This document shows positions 8,349-16,165 of a stretch of DNA of 59,108 nucleotides, one piece after another. A model generated the notes under the pieces. The model was not told the DNA's origin. It saw nothing but the letters and a program-made list of their open reading frames with translations, and made no database searches. Made by a program: the position numbers and the translations under genes. Location: contig DVIA01000036.1 in assembly GCA_018711655.1 (NCBI GenBank), positions 1-59,108 of the forward strand, in the 5' to 3' direction. The DNA comes from Candidatus Pullichristensenella avicola. Lineage in GTDB: Bacteria; Bacillota; Clostridia; Christensenellales; Aristaeellaceae. The stretch's first letter is position 1. Every line of letters starts with the position of its first letter.

Positions 8349-8888
8349 CTAACCTCCCCAAAGCCCGCGCAGGAAGCGGCCCACGCTGGAATAAAATTCG
8401 ATGGGCGGCGCTTCCGCGGCGCAATAGGCCGCTTCGTCCACTACGCACAAAGAGGGGTAGAGCACGCACCACCAGTTGTGGCCGCCGCCCTCGCCCAGCG
8501 TTACGCGCAGGGCGCGATAATCGCCCGCGGGCACAAAAAGCGCGCCGTAGAAGCGGTCGGGAAAGGCGAACACGCCGGTTTCCACCCTTACCGATCCTTC
8601 AAACCCCATTTTTCGCGCCGCCGCCACCGCGGCGGTCTGCAAAGAGGCCATGTGGACGTTGACGGCGGCGTAGGCCTCGTCGGCGTTTTCGCAATCGGCG
8701 GTCCATTCGCGCGCCGCGGCGAGGCAGGCGTCGCGCACGGCGAGCTTGACCGTCTGCTCCCAATCGGAATCGCCCGAGGCGACCACATGCAGGCGGACAA
8801 AGTCGGAAACCGCTTCGGCGCGCGCCGGAACGGCGAAAAAAACAAACAGCAGCAGCGTCACAAACGCGCAAAGAAAACGACGAAACAA
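8349..8888 (-). CDS. spoIIR: stage II sporulation protein R (SpoIIR)
   Basis: 179-aa secreted signalling protein made in the forespore; in the family it triggers SpoIIGA to process pro-sigma-E in the mother cell. I choose the TTG at 8888: GGAGGG lies 6 bases before it and the protein then opens with a clean signal peptide (LFRRFLCAF followed by VTLLLFVFFAVPARA). The longer frame up to 9137 would run into the small-RNA terminator. Family blocks: FVRLHVVASGDSDWEQTVKL, VRDACLAAAR, RVETGVFAFPDRFYG, GHNWWCVLYPSLCVVDEA. It heads the cluster with sleB and ypeB. A weak GTATA...CGATAA pair on the minus strand (8950-8919) could be a forespore promoter, but spacing is 17 bases and I rate it low. Confidence 0.93.
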   Translation of the reverse strand: MFRRFLCAFVTLLLFVFFAVPARAEAVSDFVRLHVVASGDSDWEQTVKLAVRDACLAAAREWTADCENADEAYAAVNVHMASLQTAAVAAARKMGFEGSVRVETGVFAFPDRFYGALFVPAGDYRALRVTLGEGGGHNWWCVLYPSLCVVDEAAYCAAEAPPIEFYSSVGRFLRGLWGG

Positions 8889-9066
8889 GCGTTTCCCTCC
8901 GTTTCGCGGGATGATACCCTTATCGTCGGCAGATTTTGGCGCGTTTATACCGTTGGGGCGAAAAATGCGAAAAAACAGCGGGAATTGCGGATCGGAACGG
9001 CGATGGGGCAAAAAGCGGCCTGCTCCTGTTTTCCCAGGCACAAACGATGGGCGGACGCCTTTGCGC

Positions 9067-9090
9067 AAAAAAAACGGCGCCCAAGCGCCG
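9067..9090 (-). terminator. intrinsic terminator of the small RNA
   Basis: On the minus strand CGGCGC TTGG GCGCCG followed by eight T. One of the cleanest intrinsic terminators in the window. Confidence 0.92.
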
Positions 9091-9314
9091 CCGGATGCAT
9101 GCGCGGGCCCGTCGCCAAAAAATGAATTATCCCGCAAGTGCCGTTCGCCGTTGCTTTTTCACCCGCCGCTCAGGCAGGGCGGAGACCTGCGGCCGCTTTC
9201 TGCCTTCCCCTGGCGATACAATCGGGGGCGTGGCATCCGCGTAACCGACCCGGAATCCTTTTATGAATCTGTGGGTAAAAGCATTGGCGTGGCGCACACC
9301 ACAGGATAACTTCT
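9067..9314 (-). ncRNA. small RNA gene, possibly 6S RNA
   Basis: No protein is credible here, yet there is a perfect TTGACA-17-TATAAT promoter (9349-9321) and a U-run terminator (9090-9067), giving a transcript of about 245 nt from ~9314. AGTTATCC near the 5' end (9311-9304) can pair with GGATAATT at 9132-9125, so a ~190-nt core has pairing ends, as 6S RNA does; an inner stem is GGCAG with CTGCC around 9170-9200. I did not find the conserved SRP RNA, tmRNA or RNase P motifs. 6S RNA (sigma-A holoenzyme inhibitor) is my best guess on size and shape only. Confidence 0.6.
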
Positions 9315-9320
9315 GGGGCT

Positions 9321-9349
9321 ATTATAGCAGGCGCGCAGGCCGCTGTCAA
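9321..9349 (-). promoter_or_regulatory. consensus sigma-A promoter of the small RNA
   Basis: Minus strand TTGACA (9349-9344), 17 bases, TATAAT (9326-9321). Both hexamers are perfect. Confidence 0.9.
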
Positions 9350-9672
9350 CGGGGGACGGGCCGATTTTCAATCATTTGTTAAATTTGAACATATTCCGGC
9401 GCAAGAGGCGCGAAGGACGACCCGCGCCGGCCAAACGGCGCGCCGGGACGCCTGCGCGATGGAAAGCGCGTCCGTTTCCCCGGGCGGCGGGGAAGGCGGG
9501 CCTCGTTTGCGCCGCTGAGACGGGCGCGCCGGAGCGGCCCCGGCGGCGTTGGGCGTCCCTCCGGTTGCGTTCAGCGCCTTTGCCCGGGGCGAACCGGGCC
9601 GGCCGCCCTGCCCGACGCGGCGTATCCGCCCGCAAAACAGATGCGACGGCGGGAAAATTGTTGCGCAGAGGG
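9350..9672. other. gene-free GC-rich stretch
   Basis: Between the small-RNA promoter and the parB promoter. GC-rich, with frames open by composition only; no start with a ribosome-binding site and no recognisable protein on either strand. Confidence 0.5.
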
Positions 9673-9701
9673 TTGTCCGCCTCCGCGGCCACATATATAA
9701 T
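9673..9701 (+). promoter_or_regulatory. sigma-A promoter of the parB-like gene
   Basis: TTGTCC (9673-9678), 17-base spacer, TATAAT (9696-9701), about 58 bases before the TTG start. Confidence 0.8.
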
Positions 9702-9759
9702 ACGGCGGCCTGGCCGCGCCCGGCGAGGCCGGGAACGATAAGACGGGGAGGCGGTCGAT

Positions 9760-10653
9760 TTGCAGACCGTGCGCGTGGAAATGGCCCGGCTTGCGCCCAA
9801 CCCGCGCAATCCGCGCAAGCGCTTTGCGGAAGAAGATATTCGCGCCCTGGCCGCGTCCATTGCCCGTCACGGCCTGCTGGCGCCGCTGGCGGTGCGCCGC
9901 GCGCAAAACGGCTATGAAGTCATCGCCGGCGAGCGGCGGCTGCGCGCGCTGCGCCTGCTGGGCTGGAAAAGCGCGCCGTGCGTCGTTTTGACGGCGGACG
10001 ATCTGGAAAGCCGCCTGCTGGCGCTGATTGAAAATATTGAGCGCGAGGAACTGCATTATCTGGACGAAGCGGAAGCCTACCGCGCCATTGTGCGCGAGCA
10101 TGGCCTTACCCAGGAGGAACTGGCCCGCCGCCTGGGGCGCAGCCCTTCGGCCGTTGCCAACCGGTTGCGGCTGCTCAAGCTCTCCGCGGAAGTGCGCGCA
10201 TATTTGAAAGCGACGCCGAATCTGAGCGAGCGCCACGCCCGCGCGCTGCTCCAGCTTCCGGACGCCGCGCGCCAGATGGAGGCGGCGCGCCGGGCCGGAC
10301 GCGAGCGCATGAGCGTGCGCCGCCTGGAGGCGCTTGTCGAACAGCTTGCGCGGGAGGAGGCGCCGCCGCGGCCGCATGTGACGCGCCTGTTTCGCGATGG
10401 GCGCATGTTCGTCAACGCCGTGCTCAATACCGTGCGCGAACTCAACGCCCTCGGCGTGCCCGCCGCCTCCAGGGTAACGCGCTTTCCCGGCCGCATTGAG
10501 ATCACCGTGACGCTGCCTGAAAGCGTGCGCCCCGCAGCGGAGGGCAAAGCGCAGGAAAGCTGCGGAGCGGCTTTGGCCGCGCGCCGGCCGCCCGGGACAT
10601 GGAAAGGAGCGGGCGCGACCGCGCAAAACGACGCGCAGGCCTCCCGGTCATAG
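9760..10653 (+). CDS. ParB/Noc-family DNA-binding CTPase
   Basis: 297-aa protein of the ParB/Spo0J/Noc family, which binds parS-type sites, loads as a CTP-dependent clamp and helps chromosome segregation or nucleoid occlusion. N domain: LAPNPRNPRKRFAEEDIRAL, SIARHGLLAPLAVR and the CTP/Arg box GERRLRALRLLGW (about 57-69); ENIEREELHYLDEAEAYR follows, then the helix-turn-helix TQEELARRLGRSPSAVANRL (about 116-135) and LSERHARALLQL. Start is TTG with GGGGAGGCGG 8-14 bases upstream. The last ~40 residues are low-complexity. There is no parA, gidA or dnaA next to it, so it is an orphan copy, perhaps Noc-like. Confidence 0.9.
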   Translation: MQTVRVEMARLAPNPRNPRKRFAEEDIRALAASIARHGLLAPLAVRRAQNGYEVIAGERRLRALRLLGWKSAPCVVLTADDLESRLLALIENIEREELHYLDEAEAYRAIVREHGLTQEELARRLGRSPSAVANRLRLLKLSAEVRAYLKATPNLSERHARALLQLPDAARQMEAARRAGRERMSVRRLEALVEQLAREEAPPRPHVTRLFRDGRMFVNAVLNTVRELNALGVPAASRVTRFPGRIEITVTLPESVRPAAEGKAQESCGAALAARRPPGTWKGAGATAQNDAQASRS

Positions 10654-10772
10654 GGGCGCAGCGCCGCAAAGCCGCCATGGCCCGCCCCATGGGAGCGGGC
10701 CGGTCGGAGCGCCGGGAGCTTTCGTGAACATACAGGGGCCTCGATCCCGGCGCGTATTTGAACGCGGCCGAG

Positions 10773-10804
10773 GGCCGCCCGCGCCCGTAGCGGCCTTCTT
10801 TTCG
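10773..10804 (+). terminator. terminator of the parB-like gene
   Basis: GGCCGC pairs with GCGGCC across an 11-base loop, followed by TTCTTTTC. A second hairpin without a T-run (GGCCCGC ... GCGGGCC, 10679-10701) precedes it. Confidence 0.65.
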
Positions 10805-10831
10805 CCGGCGGCCGCGGCGCGGGGCGGGGCC

Positions 10832-11821
10832 TCAGCTCAGGCTCGACATCGTCGAGCCGCAGCGCGGGCAGATGTTGCCGGAACACTGGCAGGTCGTGCC
10901 GCAGTTCGAGCAGGTCGAAACGCGGCCACAGCAGCCGCCCGTAGGCTGCGTGCCGGGGCAGGCCGCCGTTTTGCCGTTAAAGACGGCGGTCGCCCCCGCC
11001 GTTTCGCCGCCGACGTTTTCAAACGCGCAACTCGACTGGGGGAACAACGGCAGCGAGAAGAACTCGTCGCAGACCGATTCGGCGTATTCCTCGGCGGGCG
11101 GAATATCGCAGAAGCCGTAGGTGGGCACCATGATGTCCACCTCTGCGAGCACCTTGAGAACGATGGTGACGCAGATGGTGATTTCAAAGGTGCAGTTGCC
11201 GATGTAACTGCCGGAGACGCAAATCGCGCTCACAAGGCTCTCCAGGGTGAAGGGAATGATGGAATCGTCGGGGATGCACAAAAGCACGTCGCGATCCACC
11301 TGCAAAACGGCCTGGCCGACCCATTCCTGGCAACGCTGATCGGTAAAGAGCACGTCGATGGGCACATCCACCGTCGCCTTTACGCGCGCAAACTGCGGCC
11401 GGTCGCAGAGGCGTTCCACGCACAGGTTGGTGATGCGGCCCTTGGTGGTGGAAGAGCGGCAGCTTTCAAACGTCCAGGTCCCGCAGGGAGTAGGCAGGGG
11501 GCAGGGGCTGTTTTCGGCGTTTTCCACGGCCTGTTCGTGGGTGATGGGCGCGCCGCAGGCGTCGCAGGCGCAGGTGCATTCGTTGCCCTCGCAGGTGCAG
11601 TTGCAGTTCGCCGTGCAGCCGCCGCGGCAACTGCCGGGAAGCACCGGAACGATGTTGGAGATGACGACCTTTTCATCGTCGAGCTGTTCCTGGGACAGGC
11701 AGGAATCGTAGACGTTTTTGACCTGGATGCACACGCGCTTGTTCAGCCCGTTGAGCACGTTGCCGCTCACCGCGCCCGGACAGGCCTCGGCATTGGCGTT
11801 CTTGTAGCTGTAAAAAGACAT
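10832..11821 (-). CDS. cysteine-rich protein, probably spore surface
   Basis: 329-aa protein with about 34 cysteines (roughly 10%). It opens MSFYSYKNANAEACPG, then GNVLNGLNKRVCIQVKNVYD, a type of opening I associate with uncharacterised proteins of sporulating clostridia. A Cys cluster at about 69-90 (CRGGCTANCNCTCEGNECTC) and a C-terminal cluster (CSNCGTTCQCSGNICPRCGS, about 304-323) resemble metal or disulfide knots. The middle is beta-rich without a signal peptide. GAGGAGGAATG gives a firm start at 11821. Cysteine-rich cross-linked proteins are typical of coats and exosporia; that assignment is inference from composition and the sporulating host. Confidence 0.75.
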   Translation of the reverse strand: MSFYSYKNANAEACPGAVSGNVLNGLNKRVCIQVKNVYDSCLSQEQLDDEKVVISNIVPVLPGSCRGGCTANCNCTCEGNECTCACDACGAPITHEQAVENAENSPCPLPTPCGTWTFESCRSSTTKGRITNLCVERLCDRPQFARVKATVDVPIDVLFTDQRCQEWVGQAVLQVDRDVLLCIPDDSIIPFTLESLVSAICVSGSYIGNCTFEITICVTIVLKVLAEVDIMVPTYGFCDIPPAEEYAESVCDEFFSLPLFPQSSCAFENVGGETAGATAVFNGKTAACPGTQPTGGCCGRVSTCSNCGTTCQCSGNICPRCGSTMSSLS

Positions 11822-12258
11822 GGTTCATTCCTCCTCGGATAGAATGCGGGCGACCGCCCACGCTGCATACTATGAGCCGAGGGGGAATTGGTGCGGCAAA
11901 ACCGCGCGGCGCGAAGGCCGGCAAGCGAACCCGAAGCGCCGCCCTTCACGGAAAGGGCGGGAGAGGAGCCTTTCCGCCGGCATAGGGAAAAACGGCGCAA
12001 GGCGGCTCAGGCAAGCGCTGGGGAAGCGGCTTGCTTCGTTGGCGGGCAGCCCGGAGGAAAGGGAAGCGCCCGGCGACGGTTTGGAAATGCCGGGCGGCTT
12101 TCCAGCCGGCGCGGAAGGCGATTTGGGGATACGGGCGCGGGCGGAAAAGAGAAGCGCGCCGGCGTGGGGGGACATGCCTTCGAAGGCGAAACGCGCACGG
12201 CTTTGCCGGAGGCGAGCGTAACCCCCAAAGCGGGCTTCGGATTGGGTGAAATCCCGAT
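11822..12258. other. gene-free GC-rich stretch before the CRISPR-like array
   Basis: Holds the upstream region of the cysteine-rich gene, then about 380 bases of GC-rich sequence with no credible gene. A block near 12153-12178 (GCGCGCCGGCGTGGGGGGACATG) faintly resembles the array repeat and may be an eroded copy. Confidence 0.5.
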
Positions 12259-12705
12259 GCTTGCCCCGCGCGCAGGGGGATGGGACAAGAGTACGGCCCT
12301 TGCGCTGGCCCTTTCGCACGCTTGCCCCGCGCGCGCAGGGGGATGGGAAGGAGGGCGGCCCGTGACCGCGAAACAGCAACGAGCTTGCCCCGCGCGCGCA
12401 GGGGGGATGGGCATGTAAAAGACGCTACAGAGTGGCAGCGCGAACGCTTGCCCCGCGCGCGCAGGGGGGATGGGGCCTGGCGCGCGGCGCTTCCGGAGGA
12501 TATGGACGGCTTGCTCCGCGCGCAGGGGGGATAATCCGTCGCGAACTTTTTCAGTCCATGAGGAATGCGCTTGCTCCGCGCGCGCAGGAGGATAAAGGGA
12601 TAGTCGTCGGTGTTTTTATGCGCTTGCTCCGCACGCCCAGGGGACGAGGGCGCCGTTTCTCAAGCGAAGTCGCGCGCCTGCTCCGCACGCCAGGGAAATG
12701 GACGC
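12259..12705. CRISPR. degenerate CRISPR-like array, eight repeats
   Basis: Repeats begin at 12259, 12320, 12383, 12446, 12509, 12569, 12622 and 12676 (periods 61, 63, 63, 63, 60, 53, 54). The best copies read GCTTGCCCCGCGCGCGCAGG followed by GGGGATGGG (29 bases), similar in length and palindromic core to type I-E repeats. Repeats erode to the right (GCTTGCTCCGC..., then GCCTGCTCCGCACGCCAGGG). The first four spacers are 34-35 bases and all differ. Against a working CRISPR locus: repeat length varies from about 25 to 29, no leader is evident and no cas gene is in the window. It may be a dead array or a look-alike intergenic repeat. Confidence 0.45.
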
Positions 12706-12708
12706 AAA

Positions 12709-12813
12709 AAAACACGCCCCATCGGACGCGTTAAGAGAATTGCGCGCGGGGCTTCGACGTTCAGAAGCCTTTGCGCACGGGCGCGGTCGCCGCGGGCCAG
12801 CAGGCTGCGGATC
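12709..12813 (-). pseudogene. duplicated 3' tail of ribF
   Basis: About 103 bases match the end of ribF at 12890-12994 with only a few differences, including GCTTCGACGTTCAGAAGCCT and CAGGCTGCGGATC. On the minus strand it still encodes IRSLLARGDRARAQRLLNVE followed by APRA, the last helix of ribF, and then reads on past the place of the ribF stop. The copies are 181 bases apart and this one touches the last CRISPR-like repeat. There is no start or promoter, so it is a fragment. Confidence 0.85.
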
Positions 12814-12912
12814 GGGAGAAAGAGGGCGGCTCTTTCCCCTGCGGACCGGCGCGCATCGGCCTTTTCCATGCGAAACGCGGGCGAAGAGGAAAACGCGCCC
12901 CATCGGACGCGT

Positions 12913-13485
12913 TCAGGGAGTTGCGCGTGGGGCTTCGACGTTCAGAAGCCTTTGCGCACGGGCGCGGTCGCCGCAGGCCAGCAGGCTGCGGATCAGCGTG
13001 GAGGAGACCAGTTCGCCCTGGTCGTACACCGGCGGCACGATGACGGCGGCAAAGTCCATCCGCGCGCTCATTTCGCCGATGAGGCGGGCGTCGCCCTGGC
13101 CGTGGAAGCCGAAGCGGTGGTTTTCCCCGACCACTACGGCAACGGCGCGCATGCTTTCCACCAGATTCGTCAGGTAGGTTTCGGCGCTCTGCCGCGCCAG
13201 TTCCAGCGTAAAATGCCGCACCAGGGCCCAGTCCGCGCCCAGGAGGGCGAATTTCTCGCAGCGTTCGGCAGGCGTGGTCAACTGCGCCGGGGCGCGCTCC
13301 GGGTGCAGCACCGAAAGCGGATGGCGGTCGAAGGTGCAGACCACGCAGTCCGCGCCCATATCCGCGGCGATGTCGTGCGCGCGGCGGATGAGCGCCGCGT
13401 GGCCGATATGCACGCCGTCGAACGTGCCCAGGGCCAGCACCGAGGCCTTGCCTGTGAATTCCCGTTCCGTGTGAATGATCTGCAA
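12913..13485 (-). CDS. ribF: RibF-type FAD synthetase domain protein
   Basis: 190-aa FMN adenylyltransferase (FAD synthetase) module. Nucleotidyltransferase signature GTFDGVHIGHAALIRRA (about 19-35), then CTFDRHPLSVL and the ISTLIR-like box SSTLIRSLLACGDRARAQ near the end. The TTG at 13485 is taken as start because AAAGGAGG lies 10 bases upstream and the protein then begins LQIIHTEREFTGKASVLALG. Bifunctional RibF proteins are about 300 aa with a C-terminal riboflavin kinase domain; this one stops right after the first domain. FMN would have to come from another kinase or uptake. It is the last gene behind truB, but an 830-base repeat-filled gap separates them. Confidence 0.88.
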   Translation of the reverse strand: MQIIHTEREFTGKASVLALGTFDGVHIGHAALIRRAHDIAADMGADCVVCTFDRHPLSVLHPERAPAQLTTPAERCEKFALLGADWALVRHFTLELARQSAETYLTNLVESMRAVAVVVGENHRFGFHGQGDARLIGEMSARMDFAAVIVPPVYDQGELVSSTLIRSLLACGDRARAQRLLNVEAPRATP

Positions 13486-13800
13486 GGCCGCGCGGCCTCC
13501 TTTGTTGTTGGAATGCGTTTGCCACGAAAGCCGCGGCGGGCGCGCAACGCCGGTTTGGGGCGGAGAGAACCGCGCCTGCGCTCGGTTGACATCGAAGCGC
13601 GGCGCAGAAAATCCGCCGCGCGGGAAATTTCGCGGCGCGCCCCACATGCGCGCGTTTATGCAGGACGCGGAGGACTTCGCGCTGCGAAAGGGGCCGCAGG
13701 GCGCTTTCCCGGTTCGCGGCGGAAGGTTCGCAAGCCTGCAGAACCGTCGCGGGCCGATCGCCCTGCGCGCCTTCAACGCGCGGTTCAAGCGCGCCGTGGC

Positions 13801-14130
13801 TTTTGCGTCCCGTCCCCGCCGGGCGGGGAAGCATCCCGCCGGTTCCGGCAAGTTGCGCAGCGCCGTTTGCCGCGCGCGAGGTTCGAGGGGAGCAGGGATG
13901 GAGATGCTTTTGCGTCCCGTCCCCGCCGGGCGGGGAAGCATCCCGCCGGTTCCGGCAAGCTGCGCAGCGCCGTTTGCCGCGCGCGAGGTTCGAGGGGAGC
14001 AGGGATGGAGATGCTTTTGCGCCCGCGCCCGCCGGGGGTGGGGGAAGCATCCCGCCGGTTCCGGCAAGTTGCGCAGCGCCGTTTGCCGCGCGCGGGGTTC
14101 GAGGGGAGCGGGGATGGAGCCGTTTTTGCA
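13801..14130. repeat. 107-bp tandem repeats, three units
   Basis: TTTTGCGTCCCGTCCCCGCC starts at 13801 and 13908; TTTTGCGCCCGC at 14015 and TTTTGCACCCGC near 14124 continue the series. Units contain GCATCCCGCCGGTTCCGGCA and GCGCAGCGCCGTTTGCCGCG and are nearly identical over 107 bases. They occupy the gap between truB and ribF (13486-14315). The rest of the gap has no recognisable gene. Confidence 0.93.
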
Positions 14131-14315
14131 CCCGCCGGGCGCGGAAGAACCATCTTGTACTGCATCGCCTTTTGTCGTCCGCTAGCCCTGTTTCCGCCGG
14201 GGGCTGGAAAGAACAGCGCGGGACATGGCGGCGGGCCGCGGCTGTCCGGCGCATGCGCCGCCGCGGGTCGGGAAAGCGCCTGAGCGCGGCCGCGCAGGGC
14301 GCGGGGCCGACGGCC

Positions 14316-15203
14316 TTATTGCAGCAGCATGGCGCGGAAGCGGACGGAGCCGTCCTCGCGGGGCGCGCCCACGCCGGCGAACGCCTCGCCGACATAGACG
14401 CGCACGGCCGGGACCTGCGGCGCGGGAACGTCCAGCCATTCGGGGCGCAGGGGCACGCCGTTGCGGACGGCGGCGCGATGGCGCGCCTCCACGCGCACGG
14501 CGGGCAGGTGAGCAATGGCCGCGTCCATGGGCAAAAGGCGCGCTTCCAGGCCCTCTGCGCCCAGGGCGTCCACCTCCTCCAGCGTCAGGGCGTTTTTGAG
14601 CGTGAACACCCCGGCGCGCGTGCGCGCAAGCGCGGCCATATGGCCGCCGCAACCCAGCGCCGCGCCGATGTCGTGGCAGAGGGTGCGGATATAGACGCCC
14701 TTGCCGCAGTCGATCTCCAACCGGTAGCGGTCGTTTCCAAGGGCCTGCGTCAGGCGCACATCGTCCACATGGCAGGGACGCGGGGAAAGTTCGACGCTTT
14801 CGCCGCGGCGGGCCAGTTCGTACAACCGCCTGCCGCCGCGCTTGATGGCTGAATACATGGGGGGCGTCTGCAAAATATCGCCGATGAAGCGGGGCAACAC
14901 GGCGCGCACGTCCGCTTCGCAGACGTGCACGGGGCGTTTTTCCATCACCGCGCCGGTGGCGTCCTGCGTGTCGGTGGCGACGCCCAGTTGCAGTTCGGCC
15001 ACATAGGTCTTTTGTTTGTCGATGATATAGTCGAACAGGCGCGTGGCGGCGCCGATGCACACGGGCAATACGCCCGAGGCCATGGGATCGAGCGTGCCGC
15101 CGTGGCCGATGGCCGTGCCGCGCGGCAGACGCCTGCGCACAAAGACCACGCAATCGCTGGACGTTTTGCCCAGCGGCTTGTTCAGCACCAGAAAACCGTC
15201 CAT
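14316..15203 (-). CDS. truB: tRNA pseudouridine(55) synthase
   Basis: 295-aa enzyme making pseudouridine 55 in the T-loop of tRNAs. Starts MDGFLVLNKPLGKTSSDCV; the catalytic Asp is in GHGGTLDPMASGVLP (about 33-47); later motifs are KTYVAELQLGVATDTQDATG, PPMYSAIKRGGRRLYELAR and CGKGVYIRTLCHDIG. Length and order fit the family, with a short C-terminal PUA-like tail. Its start codon shares a base with the nrnA stop, so the genes are translationally coupled. Confidence 0.96.
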   Translation of the reverse strand: MDGFLVLNKPLGKTSSDCVVFVRRRLPRGTAIGHGGTLDPMASGVLPVCIGAATRLFDYIIDKQKTYVAELQLGVATDTQDATGAVMEKRPVHVCEADVRAVLPRFIGDILQTPPMYSAIKRGGRRLYELARRGESVELSPRPCHVDDVRLTQALGNDRYRLEIDCGKGVYIRTLCHDIGAALGCGGHMAALARTRAGVFTLKNALTLEEVDALGAEGLEARLLPMDAAIAHLPAVRVEARHRAAVRNGVPLRPEWLDVPAPQVPAVRVYVGEAFAGVGAPREDGSVRFRAMLLQ

Positions 15204-16165
15204 CAGAGAATCTCCCGAACGCGCGCAAGGACCATGTTCAGCGCTTCGTCGAGGGGACGATGGATGGTGATGCCGGCGGCGCGCTCGTGGCCGCCCCCGC
15301 CCAGGGGCTGCGCCACATCGCGGGCGACGTTGTAGGGCGCGACGCAGCGCAGGGAGAACTTGGCCGAACAGCCGTCCTCCTGCTCGATGGCCAGCGCGGC
15401 GATCTCCACGCCCTCGATTTCGATCAGGTAGTTGACGATGCGCTCGGTATCGCAGCGCATCGCGCCGGCGCGCTCAAACATGGCGTTGGTCACGCGCGCC
15501 CAGGCGACCTTCCCCTCGCGCTTCAACTCCGCCAGACAAAGCCCCAGCAGGCGCGTGCGCGCCTCGGTGCGCGTGCGGTAGATATAGCCGGTAATTTCGT
15601 CCACATCCGCGCCGGCGCGCACGCACACGGCGGCGGATTCAAACGTCTCCGCCGTGGTATTGGAATAGTTGAAGTTGCCGCTGTCTGAAGAGATGGCGGC
15701 GAACAGGCAGGAGGCCATGTCCTTTGTAAGCGTCACGCCCAGTTCCGCGATGAGCAAAAGGGCCATTTCGCCGGCGGCGGCGCGGTTTGGCTCCACATGA
15801 TTGCGCTGGCCGAAGAAGGGGTTGCTTCCGTGATGGTCGAGCACGGCGCGCTGCGGGCAGGCTTCGAACAGGGCGCGGTTGTCGCCCAGCATATCCGGGG
15901 CGCTGACGTCCACAGCCAACGCGCACTGCGGCGTGAAGGGCAATTCGCCGTCCGGCACGACGCATTCCTGCCCCGGCAGAAAGCGCAGAAATTCCGGCAT
16001 GCCTTCCGGAAGGCAGGCAACGGCGCGCTTGCCCAGCGCGCGCAGGGCAAGCGCCACCGCCACGCAGGAACCGCAGGCGTCTCCGTCCGGGGCGCGGTGG
16101 CCGAAAACGGCGATGTCGTCAAAGCCCCGCAGCCAGTCGGCCAGTTCACGGATCGTGACGTTCAT
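15203..16165 (-). CDS. nrnA: DHH-family oligoribonuclease/pAp phosphatase
   Basis: 320-aa NrnA-type phosphodiesterase that degrades 2-5-nt RNAs and dephosphorylates 3'-phosphoadenosine 5'-phosphate. DHH signatures: GHRAPDGDACGS (about 22-33), LAVDVSAPDM, DHHGSNPFFG (about 110-119) and SSDSGNFNYSNTT; the DHHA1 part ends with PLGGGGHERAAG. It overlaps the rbfA end by 20 bases and truB by 3, a common rbfA-nrnA-truB order in Firmicutes. Confidence 0.94.
   Translation of the reverse strand: MNVTIRELADWLRGFDDIAVFGHRAPDGDACGSCVAVALALRALGKRAVACLPEGMPEFLRFLPGQECVVPDGELPFTPQCALAVDVSAPDMLGDNRALFEACPQRAVLDHHGSNPFFGQRNHVEPNRAAAGEMALLLIAELGVTLTKDMASCLFAAISSDSGNFNYSNTTAETFESAAVCVRAGADVDEITGYIYRTRTEARTRLLGLCLAELKREGKVAWARVTNAMFERAGAMRCDTERIVNYLIEIEGVEIAALAIEQEDGCSAKFSLRCVAPYNVARDVAQPLGGGGHERAAGITIHRPLDEALNMVLARVREIL

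Noticed and set aside
9270..9278. DnaA box (TGTGGGTAA) suggesting an origin of replication near parB
   Set aside because: A single 8-of-9 match inside the predicted small RNA; no cluster of boxes, no dnaA, dnaN or gidA.
12028..12420. Possible short genes between the cysteine-rich protein gene and ribF
   Set aside because: All frames there are composition-driven, lack start signals and run across the CRISPR-like repeats.
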